Positions 46,775 to 55,830 of a stretch of 55,830 nucleotides of DNA are shown piece after piece. Position numbers and translations under genes: made by a program. The notes under the pieces were generated by a model, which searched no databases, had not been told where the DNA came from, and worked only from the letters and a program-made list of their open reading frames with translations. How positions within the stretch are numbered: the first letter of the stretch is position 1; each line of letters starts with the position of its first letter. This DNA comes from Fonticula alba. Lineage: Eukaryota > Opisthokonta > Rotosphaerida > Fonticulaceae. The DNA lies in assembly GCF_000388065.1 (NCBI RefSeq), contig NW_009242973.1, positions 3,032,895 through 3,088,724 of the forward strand, in the 5' to 3' direction.

Positions 46775-49700
46775 GACGACGACGACGATGATGATGACAG
46801 CGGCGACGAAGGCGAGGCTCGGCCCCGGCGGTCGCGCCATCGTCGGGCCCCGGGCCAGCGAGCTCCCTTCAAGCTGCAGCAGTTTACCCGCGTCCGGGAG
46901 ATTGAGATCAGCAACGGACGAACCACGCGCCGGACGCTGCCCACCCGGGGGGACCCCTCGGATGGGGGGCCCCTCCGCATGAAAACCATCGAGCACACTA
47001 CCCCGGAGCTGAAGGCCCTGCCGAACATGAGCCCATCCCTCAGCGCGGCGTCCGGGTCGCCGGCGCTGCGGGCGCTGCTGGTCGGGGGCGGCCCATCGGG
47101 CAGTCTGCCCGGCTCGCCGAGGATGACCCCGACCATGGACCAGATCCCGGACAGCCCATTCTACGGGGGGCCGCGGAAGCTGCACCGCCTGGCGGCCGAT
47201 GCCCCGAGCCCCATGTCCTCGACTGACTCGGTCCGGCTGGGGGCCCGGGCGGACGGCCGGTCGAGGCGCGATGGGGCCGGGCAGCCGGCCCGCCCGGACC
47301 GCCGCCCCTTGATGGCCCTCTTGGCGTTGGCAGCCTTGGCTTTCGGATATTGGTGGCGCTCGCGTGTGGGCGAAGCCCTGCTCGCCGGCCGCACGGTGTC
47401 CTGGGCGGGGCTGAGTGACAAGTTCCCCGGGGCGGAGCTGGCCAGCGTGGCGGTCGCCGGGCCGGCGGCCCTGCTGGCCCGGGTGGACCCCGGCGCCCTG
47501 CCAAGCTTCTATCCCCTGGCAGACCACTGGCTGCGGCAGCAGAATGGCCTCGACGAGGCGGTGGCCCGGTTCCAGGGCAATGTCACGCGCTTTGCTGAGG
47601 CGAGCGCCGCCGGCATGGGCGACGGGGCCGCGAAACCGGGGGCCCCGACGCCGAGCGCCCGCCCGGCGATCGGCCAGCTGGCCAGCTGGTCGGTGCTGGT
47701 GCGGGACACGGCCCACCGGCTGGCTGCCGAGCTACGTGCCACGCAGGAGGCCGACCACGGCGAGGGGGCCGGGCTGGACCCGGAGGTGGCCGCCCAGGCG
47801 ACCATCCTGGACGCGCTTGCCCGCCTCGGCCTGCCGGACGACGACATGCCCGCGGCCGGCGGCCCGGGCAGCGGGACCGCCGGCACCGGGGTCCCCACCT
47901 CCGTGTATAGGGCGGATGTCGGCGGGCGCTACCGCGTGGTGTATGCCGCGCGGTGGGCCGATTGCCGGGCATACTCTCGGGCCTGCAATGCCGCCGAGTC
48001 ACGCGCCCCGAGCACGGTCCTGCTCTTGTCCAACGCCCTGGCCACCGCGGCGACGGCGGCGGCGGCCGAGGCGTCGACGACCTTCGTCACCACGCCCAGC
48101 CTGGAGCGCTTCATCTTGCGCTCGTGCGACCCGCTGGGAGTCGCATGGGGCGGCATGGGCTCGGCCAGCCTGTTCGCCGGGCGCCCGCGGCCGGCCACCG
48201 AGCGGGGCTGGCTGGCTGGCGGTCTGGAAGCCGACGAGGCGGAGGCCCTGGCAGCGGAGGCCGGGCAGGCGGCGCGCGCGGCGCGGCACACCCCGGCCGG
48301 CGGCCACACCCCCGACACCGAGGATGAGGACGACGAATTCGCCATCCCCCCGGTGCAGCGCGGCTTCCTCGGCGATGAGGCCGAGGCGGGGTTCATGCGC
48401 CGGACGCTGGCCGCCGACTTCGACGGGCCCATCTTCGATGTGGTCATGCCGCTGCGGGTGGAGCTGCGCGACCGGCCGGGCAAGGCGCTGCCCCCGGAGG
48501 AAAAGGCCCGGGCCGTGCATTTGCTCCTGCTGGATCTCGGCCTGGGCGAGCCCCGGCGCCGGGGCGCCCACGAGCTGGCCTCGCGCCTGGACCGCGAGCG
48601 CCTGGACCTGCTGGCCGGCCGCGGGCAGGACCCGGCCACGGCCACCGGCGACGCGGCCCCCCCCGCCGGCAAGGATGCCCCTGCCCGGCCGCCGCCGCCG
48701 GAAGACCCCTATGCAAAGGTGTATGCGGCCCGGTCGCAGGATGACCGGTATTTCCATCGGAGTCGCTTCGACCAGCGCCTCGGCCGTCGGGTGACCATCC
48801 TGCCGACGGGCGGGCTCTTCGCGCCGTCGGGCCCCCGGCCCTCCAAGGGGCCGACCGTGCACCCGGAAATCCGCCTGATGGCGGGGGTCTTGGCGGCCGT
48901 CCGGGACACCGAGGCCCCGGCCCTGACGGCGGCCAATGCCCCCGGCTACCGGTGGCTGCCGACCGGCAGCGCGTACGAGGGGGCCGGCATGCTGCAGCAG
49001 ACCCCGTCCGCCACCGGGGTCCGGGCCCTGCTTCTGCCGCCCTGTGCGGCGCCCGCTGCCCCGGGGGGAGACCGGCTGGCACGGGCCCTGGGCCTGTGCC
49101 CGAATGGCCCGGAGCCGGCGGGACCTCAAGCGCCGGGAGCGGCCCCGGTTGAGGTGCACCCGGGGTCGGGGCAGTTCCTGGGCCGCCCGAGCGCCCTGGT
49201 CTCGACCGGAGGTGGGCGCCTTCGCCGGGCGTGCATCTTCTGGGGACTGTGTGCGGACTCGCGCGCGGCCGCCGTGTCTCGTCTGTGGGAAGAGGCCCTG
49301 GCACCGGGCGCGCTGGCCGGCCTGCCGGAGGATGCCCGGCCGGCCGGGAGCCTCGCCGGGACCGATCTCCGTCGAGTGCTCCTGTCGCTGGTCGTCACCA
49401 GTGCCGATGCCCTGTTCGAGGAGCATTGCGCCCGGGCCGCCGAGTCCCAGTGCAACATTTTGGAGGTACGCGGAGGCTTTTTTTTTTGCTCGGCCCCCGG
49501 CATCTGCTTCGCACGTTGCTAACCGAGCTCCTTGATGGATCCCCCCCCCGGCGATGGGCTGGCCGGCCGCCGGCGTGCGTGCATATGAACGGGTGCGGGG
49601 CCGGGGCACATCTGCTCCAGTTCGAGTCGCCGATCGCCGTGGCTAGCGCCATTGTGGAAAAGCTGGCCGAGCGCATCCTCCAGCAGATGGCCCGGCCAGA

Positions 49701-50260
49701 GCCGGCCCCGAGCACCGAGCGCTCCAACCTGTCAGACGACGTGATTCTCGGTACATGCTGCCCGCCCCCTTCTTCTCGGCATATCGCCGGTTGGTGTTGC
49801 TTTCTGTCGTGCCACCGCGGCCTGCTCGCTTCCAGAGCCAGGGCCGCCGCCGATGCCTCGCCCCCCGCTTCCTTGCAGCGTGTCCCCGTCTGCTCATACG
49901 CCGGATAGTGCGGCCCCATGCTAACCCGTGCCTGCTCGTGGTGCTGCCCCCCATGCACACGCCCCCGACCCCGCCACCGGGCCAGACATCCTCACCAATC
50001 CGATCCACCAGCCGATGGGCCTTTTGTCCCTCGGCCCGGGCGCCGACCGCCTGGCCATGACCCAGGCTGGAGGCCAGCCGCTGGCCGACGAGGTGGCCCT
50101 CGGCGTGATGAACTTCCACCGGCAGATTGTGGAGTTCGCCGAGCGCAAGCGCTGGGTCTACTTTGTCCGGTCCACGCGCAATCCCTTCCTCTGGGACCGG
50201 ATTGTGGATGGCGACCCGGCCAAGGCCAACATTCGCGAGGACAATGGCGATGACCTGTGA
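45767..50260 (+). CDS. Unrecognised large single-pass membrane protein
   Basis: Three exons in consistent phase: 45767-49465, 49621-49750 and 49986-50260, giving 1,367 aa. Both introns carry a clear TGCTAAC branch site. I do not recognise the family. Residues 1 to about 510 are low-complexity, Ser/Pro/Gly-rich, with an acidic stretch at about 300-350 (Asp/Glu/Ser runs) followed by a basic patch. One hydrophobic segment at about 512-530 (LMALLALAALAFGYWW), preceded by Arg residues, predicts an N-in, C-out orientation. About 830 residues follow that look folded, with few low-complexity runs. They end in a well-ordered block containing FHRQIVEFAERKRWVYFVRS and NPFLWDRI. It could be a lumenal or perinuclear domain; no enzyme motif was identified. 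It is convergent with the polytopic gene at 50672-53646. Confidence 0.75.
46671..46812 (+). repeat. In-frame AGC/GAC trinucleotide repeats
   Basis: Trinucleotide repeats inside exon 1 of the orphan gene encode Ser and Asp runs (about 11 Ser, then 9 Asp). They keep the frame and lie within the disordered acidic N-terminal region. Confidence 0.8.
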
Positions 50261-50671
50261 CAGGGCCCCTCCCTGGGGGGGGGGCGGGGGCGGGGGGGGG
50301 ACTCATGCCGGCCCACACCCGGTCTGCATATGCTGGAATGACCGGACGTGCAGCATGCATTGATTGTCCCCCCGCCGCCGCGCCTACACACGACACCCTT
50401 TGCCGAATACATCACAGCCGCATGCCGCCCACTCGGGCCGCCACAACAGGCGAGAGCCACCACGGTGAGAGGGCGAAACCGGAGGGGAAGCCGGTGCCGG
50501 GGCTGCCCAGGCGGTCCGAGTGCCCGGTCGCCCATCGTGCAGGGGGGGGGGGGGGGGAAGGGGAAGGGGAGGAAGGAGGGGGCTTCTATTCGGCGGCACG
50601 TGCCGGCACGCGCCATGACGGCAAAACTGGGCGAAGCGCCAAAATGAACATGGCCAGCGCAGGGTGTGGGG
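50261..50671. other. Convergent spacer
   Basis: This 411-bp tail-to-tail spacer has G-rich patches at 50274-50299 and 50541-50558. No exon and no canonical AATAAA were seen on either strand. Confidence 0.5.
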
Positions 50672-53646
50672 CTACCCGGTCACGAGAGACCCGGGCCCCG
50701 GGTGGAAGAGAGCATTCTCGGCCGGGGGGGCGCCAGAGGCGACTGAAGCCCCAGGGCTGGGGTTTGGGCTCAGGAGAGTACCCCCGGGCACCGGACCCGG
50801 GGGAGCCATCTTCCAAGGCCCAGACCCGGGATCCGCTCCAGGGGCGGATGCCAGAGAGGGCACATGTGTCGATCCGAGGGACGCACCCCCGGTCGGGCCG
50901 CTCGAAGATGCGTGGGTCGAGCCAGCCAGTCGCGGCGAGGTGGACGCCGCGGTCCCCCCGATGCCCAGGCTGACATTGCTCCCGGCACCAAAGTGGTGCT
51001 GATAGTGGGCATACGGGAAGCCGCCCAGGGCCCCGGGCGACCGAGCCGCAGGGATGGCCGGGACAGGCGCGTCGCCCGGCGTGCTTTCCATCGGCGGGGG
51101 GTACTGTTGCGGCGGAGCGAAGGGGACCGGCGGCCCGCCGGCCATGCTCTGCGACAAGGGGAGGGGCGGCGGCGGCGGCAGGACCGCCCCCCCGGTCAAG
51201 AAGGGGCTCGAGGAGGCCAGGATATAGGGCGACGAGGCGGCGGTGGCGGCTGTCGAGCCGCTGAGGCCGCGTGCGGCGGAATAGGGCGACCCGGGCGCCC
51301 CGACAGCGAGGGCCAAGCCCGCCGGCGTGGCCAGATCCGGCACTGCCGGGGTCCGCCCCGCGGACAAACCCTCGGTGGCGGATGGGGCGGACGACGGGCC
51401 AACGGCAAAGCTGACTGACCCTGGGAAGGCGACAAAGAAGGGTCCAGGCGGGCAAGCGAGGGGGGAGAGAGAGGGAGAGGCATGTGCACGCGGTAAGGAA
51501 GGGGCTCCGGGGCAGGGGGCGTTGCAGGGGACGCTACAGGGGGGGGGGGAGGAGAGGCGAGGGCCCGGGCGTACCGGCATGGGACTGCTCAGATAGGTGC
51601 ACGCCATTGCCGTGGCTTTCGTTGAGCATGCCACGAAGAACGGCCGCCAGGGCGACCGGCGACACGGCCCGGCCAAAGGCCATCATGGCCGTGGGGAAAT
51701 CCCCGGTCAGCAGTGCAGCCAGCAGGACACGCGGTGCGGCGGCCAGCAACCGCGCGAGGCTCAGCACATGCGAGGACATCGGCGCCACGGGGATATACTC
51801 GCTGGCCATGGCTGCCAAGAGGCTTGGATAGGCCCGGAGAAGCTCGGCCAGCGGCGTGGCAATGGCACTGCCGACCGCGGCAAAGGGACTGGCCCCCAGG
51901 GAGGTGCCGGCCCCGGGCGTGGACCCCCGAAGCAGGCCCCTTGTCCAGGCTACCAGGGCATCTATGCGCCGGGCAATCCGACGCATAAAGTGACGACTGG
52001 CGGTGCGCCGCCGCCGCGATGGGGTCCCCTCGACTCCGGGGAAGGAATTCAGGCGCATGACCAGCCCATCAAGGCGCCGCGGCCCGAGGAGAATGGCCCC
52101 GAGGTACCGGCCGCGGGCCAGCAGGGCCAAGCTCAGCTCCGACCCGGCGGCCAGAGCGTCAAACCGGCTGACGGTGAGGGTGCGCTTCTGGCGCACGCGC
52201 TGGGCTTCATTCACCATTAGGCGCCCGGCTCCAATGGCATCTGCCAGGAGGATGATCAGTGCCGCGCCGAGGAGGGCCCCACTCAAGAGAAGGGCCCCCC
52301 CGGTGCCGTGGGTCCAGCCCTCGGCCTCGGCGGCAAAGAAGCATACGGGCGCCAGGAGCACCAGCGCCAGGGCGCGGGCTCGGTCGGCGTAGTAGTCAAA
52401 GGAGCTGTGCGCCAGGCGAGTCGACTAGAGGGGGGTGGCAAATGGCCAGAGTGGCTGGTTAAGGGAGGCAGGGTGGAGAAGGAGCGAGGGGGGCGGGTGG
52501 AGCTCAAGGGAGAAAGAGCGCAAGGAAAATGAGGAAGGCTCACGCACCGGCAGAGTAGTCAGGCGCAGACGACAGGCAGCCGAAGCGACAGCCACAAAAG
52601 CCAATTGTGACAGGAGAAAGTAGCCAGGAACTGCGTCGGCTAAGGTCCGCAACAGGACCAGAACGGCCAAGGCAAGGAACCCGCCACACACCAAGCTGGC
52701 CAAGGCGCGGAAGTGGGGCTATTTCGAGGGGAGGAGACAAGTGTTGAAATGGGACAGGATTGTTCGGGTAAGTGTGAGTGTGAGCATGTGTGTGTGTGAG
52801 CATGTGTGTGTGTGTGTGTGTGAGCATGTGTGTGTGTGTGAGCATGTGTGTGTGTGTGTGAGCATGTGTGTGTGTGTGAGCATGTGTGTGTGTGTGTGAG
52901 CATGTGTGTGGGTGTGAGCATGTGTGTGTGTGTGTGAGCATGTGTGTGGGTGTGTGTGAGCAAGTGTGCAAGCATGTGTGTGTGAGCATGTGTGCAAGCA
53001 TGTGTGCAAGCATGTGTGCAAGCATGTGTGCAAACATGTGTGCGAGCATGTGTGCGTGCATGTGTGCGTGCGCCGAGGAAAGGGTATGCAACGGACCGTA
53101 TGGCTAAAGCTGGCATGCGTCATGGACAGGGAAAACCGATACACGGCGAAGGGAGCCCCAATGAACAGGAGCAGCGTCCCGGAGATATACATCGACGCCG
53201 AGACGAGAGCCATGGCCACAAGGGGGAAACTGTCCGCCAGAGGAGCGAGGAGGGAGGCCATGACAAGCAGGTTAGGAGCCGGGCCACCGAGCGAGGGGGG
53301 ATCCTCGAGAGGGGGGGGGGGCAGGTCCAACGCACAAGAGCACATCCAGGGCCGAAGGATGGACATATTGGAAGAAGGTGTCCATCGGGAAACGCCGGAT
53401 CGCCAGCGACACACTCTTCTGCGAGGATCTGAGAGGGAATTCGTCAGAGCGGTGTGAAAGCAGAGAAGCGACCAGGAAGCCCGGAGCCGAAGGGCAGAGC
53501 AAGAGAGTGGGAGGGAGAGACGAAAGGACAGCAAGGAAGGGCGCGCTCCAGAGGACGTACAGCCGGAAGGACATCTCCAGCAACAGGCAGAGGACCAGTG
53601 TCAGGCTGGAAAAGCGGTGCGGACTAAAGAGGACCGCAAGCACCAT
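50672..53646 (-). CDS. Polytopic membrane protein, possible Ndc1-type nucleoporin
   Basis: Five exons, all phase-consistent: 53646-53336, 53229-53097, 52718-52548, 52424-51575 and 51420-50672, giving about 737 aa. An upstream exon is possible because an acceptor-like sequence precedes 53684. The N-terminal ~270 residues hold about seven hydrophobic segments. A soluble region follows with FDALAAGSELSLALL and, later, HVLSLARLLAAAPRVLLAALLTGDFPTAMMAF-type helices, shown only in part here. The C-terminal 250 residues are Pro/Ser/Gly-rich and contain few aromatic residues. Ndc1, which anchors nuclear pores and spindle pole bodies in the nuclear envelope, has the same plan: six N-terminal TM helices, then a soluble helical half. 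The middle segments resemble its conserved blocks only loosely. The multi-exon membrane protein is well supported; the Ndc1 name is tentative. Confidence 0.5.
52784..53075 (-). repeat. TG-rich compound satellite in intron
   Basis: About 290 bp of TG repeat are punctuated at irregular intervals by GAGCA or CAAGCA on the plus strand. The array lies entirely in the intron between exons 53229-53097 and 52718-52548. Frames across it give His-Thr/Ala-Cys-Thr repeats, which are spurious. Confidence 0.9.
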
Positions 53647-54786
53647 GGTGAACAACGGAACGGGTAGACCCCCGGACAGCCTGCTTGGGGGGGGGGGGAG
53701 CAGAGCCGGGAGGTAAATGCTCCAAAGGCAGGGGGAGAGATATAGGGGGGGGAAAGAGAGGGGAGGGAGAGGAGGAGAAAGTGGGGATGAAGATGGTGTG
53801 GGGAAAGAAAGGGGCCAAGGAGGAGGGGAGTAGATCTCTCCCTTTTATTTTTCCCAACTCCCCCGAGGGGGATGCCATCTACAGCGACCAAGCTCCCGAA
53901 ATATCCATCACTTGCTCGTCGCACCTTCACCCCCCAGAAGAAGAGTCCCACCATCCTCTCCTCCCCGTCGGGGGGGGGGGAAGGGGGCGGCTGGCTAGCT
54001 AAAAAGAAAGGAAAAAAAGCGCAGACGTGATCGGGCAATCGGGCCAGCCGAATCCCATGGTGGCTGGCGATCGCCATCCCAGCCTCCTTTCCCCGGGCTC
54101 GGAGGCCGAGTTGGGATCGGGCCCCACGCTCGCTCGTCAATCGGCCCTCGCCCCGTCAGCGTGCGTCGGACGGCCAGCAGCCCTGCTCAAGCGGACCGTG
54201 CCTCGGCTCGGTCCCCCCCCCCCCCTGGCATCCCTCCCTGCGCCTCGGCCCGCCCCCTCCCCAGCCAGCCGGGGCAGCCGGGGCTTCTCCCCACGGGTGT
54301 GCGGCTTCCTGGGCAGATCTAAAAGCAAGCGGAGATCCGGCCGCACCCCGGCACAACACGGCCCAGGGCGAGTCCCGGGAGTGTCAAGCATGGCAAGCCG
54401 GCCAAAGGACGTGTGCGCTTTTCGGGCGGGAATTGCCCAGCCGCCGAAAAGGGGGCGCCGCGAAGCTCCCTGCCAACGCACGCGCGGACGACGGGATTAA
54501 TTGCCTGGTGCCGACGGAGCTCGCGTGATCCCGGGGCTCTGGACCCTAAGTTAAGTGGGACAGACAGCCCAGAAGCGCCCGGGGTGCTGGTGTTGTGCCG
54601 GAGTGAAGTTAAGCGCGGCCCTGACACCGGCCACATGTAACCCACAACCGGGCATTCAGCACCCCTCTGTCTTTTCGCCTCGCCGCACCTCGCCTTGGGT
54701 GACCATTCGTGTCGGCTCGCCACGCGCCACATAGAGCCACCAATTTTTACCACGCACACACACGCGCCTACACGCACACACGCGCC
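53647..54786. promoter_or_regulatory. Divergent spacer, polytopic gene / OSBP-like gene
   Basis: About 1.1 kb separates the two divergent starts. It contains a purine-rich stretch (53684-53840), a G run at about 53971-53979, and the element TAACCCACAACC at 54638-54649, about 140 nt upstream of the OSBP-like ATG. An undetected 5' exon of the minus-strand gene may lie here. No RNA gene was recognised. Confidence 0.45.
54638..54649 (+). promoter_or_regulatory. Candidate upstream element, OSBP-like gene
   Basis: TAACCCACAACC is a partial match to the element TAAACCCCACAATCC upstream of BLOC1S2. It is located about 138 nt before the ATG at 54787. Confidence 0.25.
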
Positions 54787-55730
54787 ATGAATCCATTAAA
54801 GCCCGCGGCATCTTCCAAAGCAAAGCCCAGCTCGCCGACCGAGCAGCAGGCTCACTCTCCTTCGAAGTCGGAGCTCGGGAAGAGCGCCACAAGGCAGCCC
54901 GAGCAGCCGGCCGTGGCGGGCATACGGCTCGGCATCGCGGCGTCCCCGAGGAGAGATGCTCCAGAGGAGGCCGCCACGCGCCACACCCGGCCACAGCTTC
55001 AGGCCCACTCAAACGACGAGAATGCCGAGCCGCCTGTTTCGGTGCCCCCACCGGAGGCCAAGCTGCCGGAGGAACTGCTACTTCCGTCAAGCACGACTCC
55101 CTCATCCGTGCCCCACTCCGGTTCGGATTCCAATCCCGACTCCGATCCCAAGCCCGATCCCCAGGGAGCCCGGATGCTGCAGCCACTTGCACCGGAGGCC
55201 CATGCCGCACAGGCACCCACATCCCAGATCGAGCCCATGAGCGACCGGTCCTCGCACGGGCTATCGTCGGTCAGCTCGTCCGAGCGGATGGTCATTGACC
55301 ATATGAAGAAGTTGCAGCCCGGCTCGCCACAGTCGGTGCGACCTCGCGTGGTGGCGCCGTCCTCGGTGGTCAGGCATGCGGCTGCCCTGTCGGCGGCCTC
55401 GTCGCCCCCGACCTCGTCGCCCTGCCACTCGGATGTCGAGCCGGCGGGCACGGATGCCTTTGGGACGGTCACCGGCGCCGGCGCGGCGGCAGCCGTGGCA
55501 GCGGTACTGGTGCCCCCGTCGCCGGCTTTGCTGACGACCTCGGCCCCGGAGGAGCCCTTGCGCCGGCGGGCCAACGGTGAAAAGCATCCCTCCATCATCA
55601 TGGAGCTGCTCAAGCAGCTGAAGGTCGGCATGGACTTGCACAAGATCACCCTGCCGGCCTTCATCCTCGAGCCGAAGTCCCTGCTGGAGAAGATTTCCGA
55701 CTACATGTCCCATCCGAAGTTCATCATCAA
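54787..55730 (+). CDS. Oxysterol-binding protein-related protein, first exon (partial)
   Basis: The first exon encodes 314 residues plus two bases. The donor gtgcgt begins at 55731, and the gene continues past the right edge. Residues 1 to about 260 are disordered, rich in Ser, Pro and Ala, with no PH domain visible. The last ~45 residues, from LLKQLKVGMDLHKITLPAF through FILEPKSLLEKISDYM and HPKFI, match the opening of the OSBP-related lipid-transfer (ORD) domain. ORD proteins exchange sterols and phosphoinositides between membranes at contact sites. The diagnostic EQVSHHPP motif would be in a later exon, outside the window. The start at 54787 is the first in-frame ATG after a CA-rich leader. 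It is divergent from the polytopic membrane-protein gene. Confidence 0.82.
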
Positions 55731-55830
55731 GTGCGTGAGATGAAGGGGCGCTGGAACGGTGGCAGGCCGCCCCTGGCAACCCGGGGCTGTGGCAGGGGGG
55801 CATTTGACGCGATGGGTGGAGGGGGGGAAG

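Noticed and set aside
46379-49609. Minus-strand open frames of 250-540 codons opposite the orphan gene
   Set aside because: Composition is Arg/Gly/Pro-rich with no hydrophobic core or splice logic. The plus frame has introns with branch sites and a TM helix, so these are shadows.
52784-53075. Regularly spaced repeat that superficially resembles a CRISPR array
   Set aside because: Units are TG dinucleotides with irregular punctuation, there are no unique spacers, and it lies in an intron of a eukaryotic gene.
54480-54620. Stretch with TAAGTTAAGTGGG and GAAGTTAAGC, reminiscent of 5S rRNA loop sequences
   Set aside because: The flanking helices and the expected spacing of 5S rRNA boxes are absent and the ends do not pair convincingly, so no RNA gene is called.

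Overview
The window is nuclear DNA of a GC-rich, intron-rich eukaryote with large intergenic spacers and many low-complexity tracts. The gene set (RNA polymerase I largest subunit, BLOC-1 subunit 2, Furry/Tao3/Mor2, the non-catalytic queuine transferase subunit QTRT2, an Hst3/Hst4-type sirtuin, an oxysterol-binding-protein-like gene, a probable GT47 glycosyltransferase) fits an opisthokont or close relative. The combination of high GC, homopolymeric C runs at intron ends and GTGCGT-type splice donors makes me think of the nucleariid slime mould Fonticula alba. That is a guess from memory that I could not check. Standard code and GT-AG introns are used throughout. Exon boundaries below come from reading-frame phase and protein similarity recalled from family knowledge; no alignment was run.

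Layout. 0.27-8.9 kb: three minus-strand paralogs of the endonuclease/exonuclease/phosphatase (EEP) superfamily, all with signal peptides. The first is a type I membrane protein with a degraded active site. A plus-strand QTRT2 gene sits between the second and third. 9.6-11.9 kb: minus-strand exostosin-like GT47 gene, divergent from plus-strand BLOC1S2 (12.3-13.3 kb). 14.6-18.1 kb: plus-strand sirtuin with a long disordered tail. 18.8-25.3 kb: minus-strand RPA1 (RNA polymerase I A190), 8 exons, about 1,749 aa. 25.3-27.4 kb: spacer holding a 121-nt run of C. 27.4-44.7 kb: plus-strand Furry homolog, about 22 exons and about 4,600 aa. 45.8-50.3 kb: an unrecognised single-pass membrane protein of about 1,367 aa. 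50.7-53.6 kb: a minus-strand polytopic membrane protein, possibly the nucleoporin Ndc1. 54.8 kb to the right edge: first exon of an OSBP-related gene. Two runs of N (14164-14268, 45357-45447) are assembly gaps in simple repeats.

The genes are not an operon or pathway. They are mostly housekeeping genes in head-to-head or tail-to-tail pairs. The points most worth following are the GTGCGT donor consensus, the EEP cluster with an apparent pseudoenzyme, the enlarged Furry protein, the orphan membrane protein, and a short sequence element that recurs upstream of several start codons.
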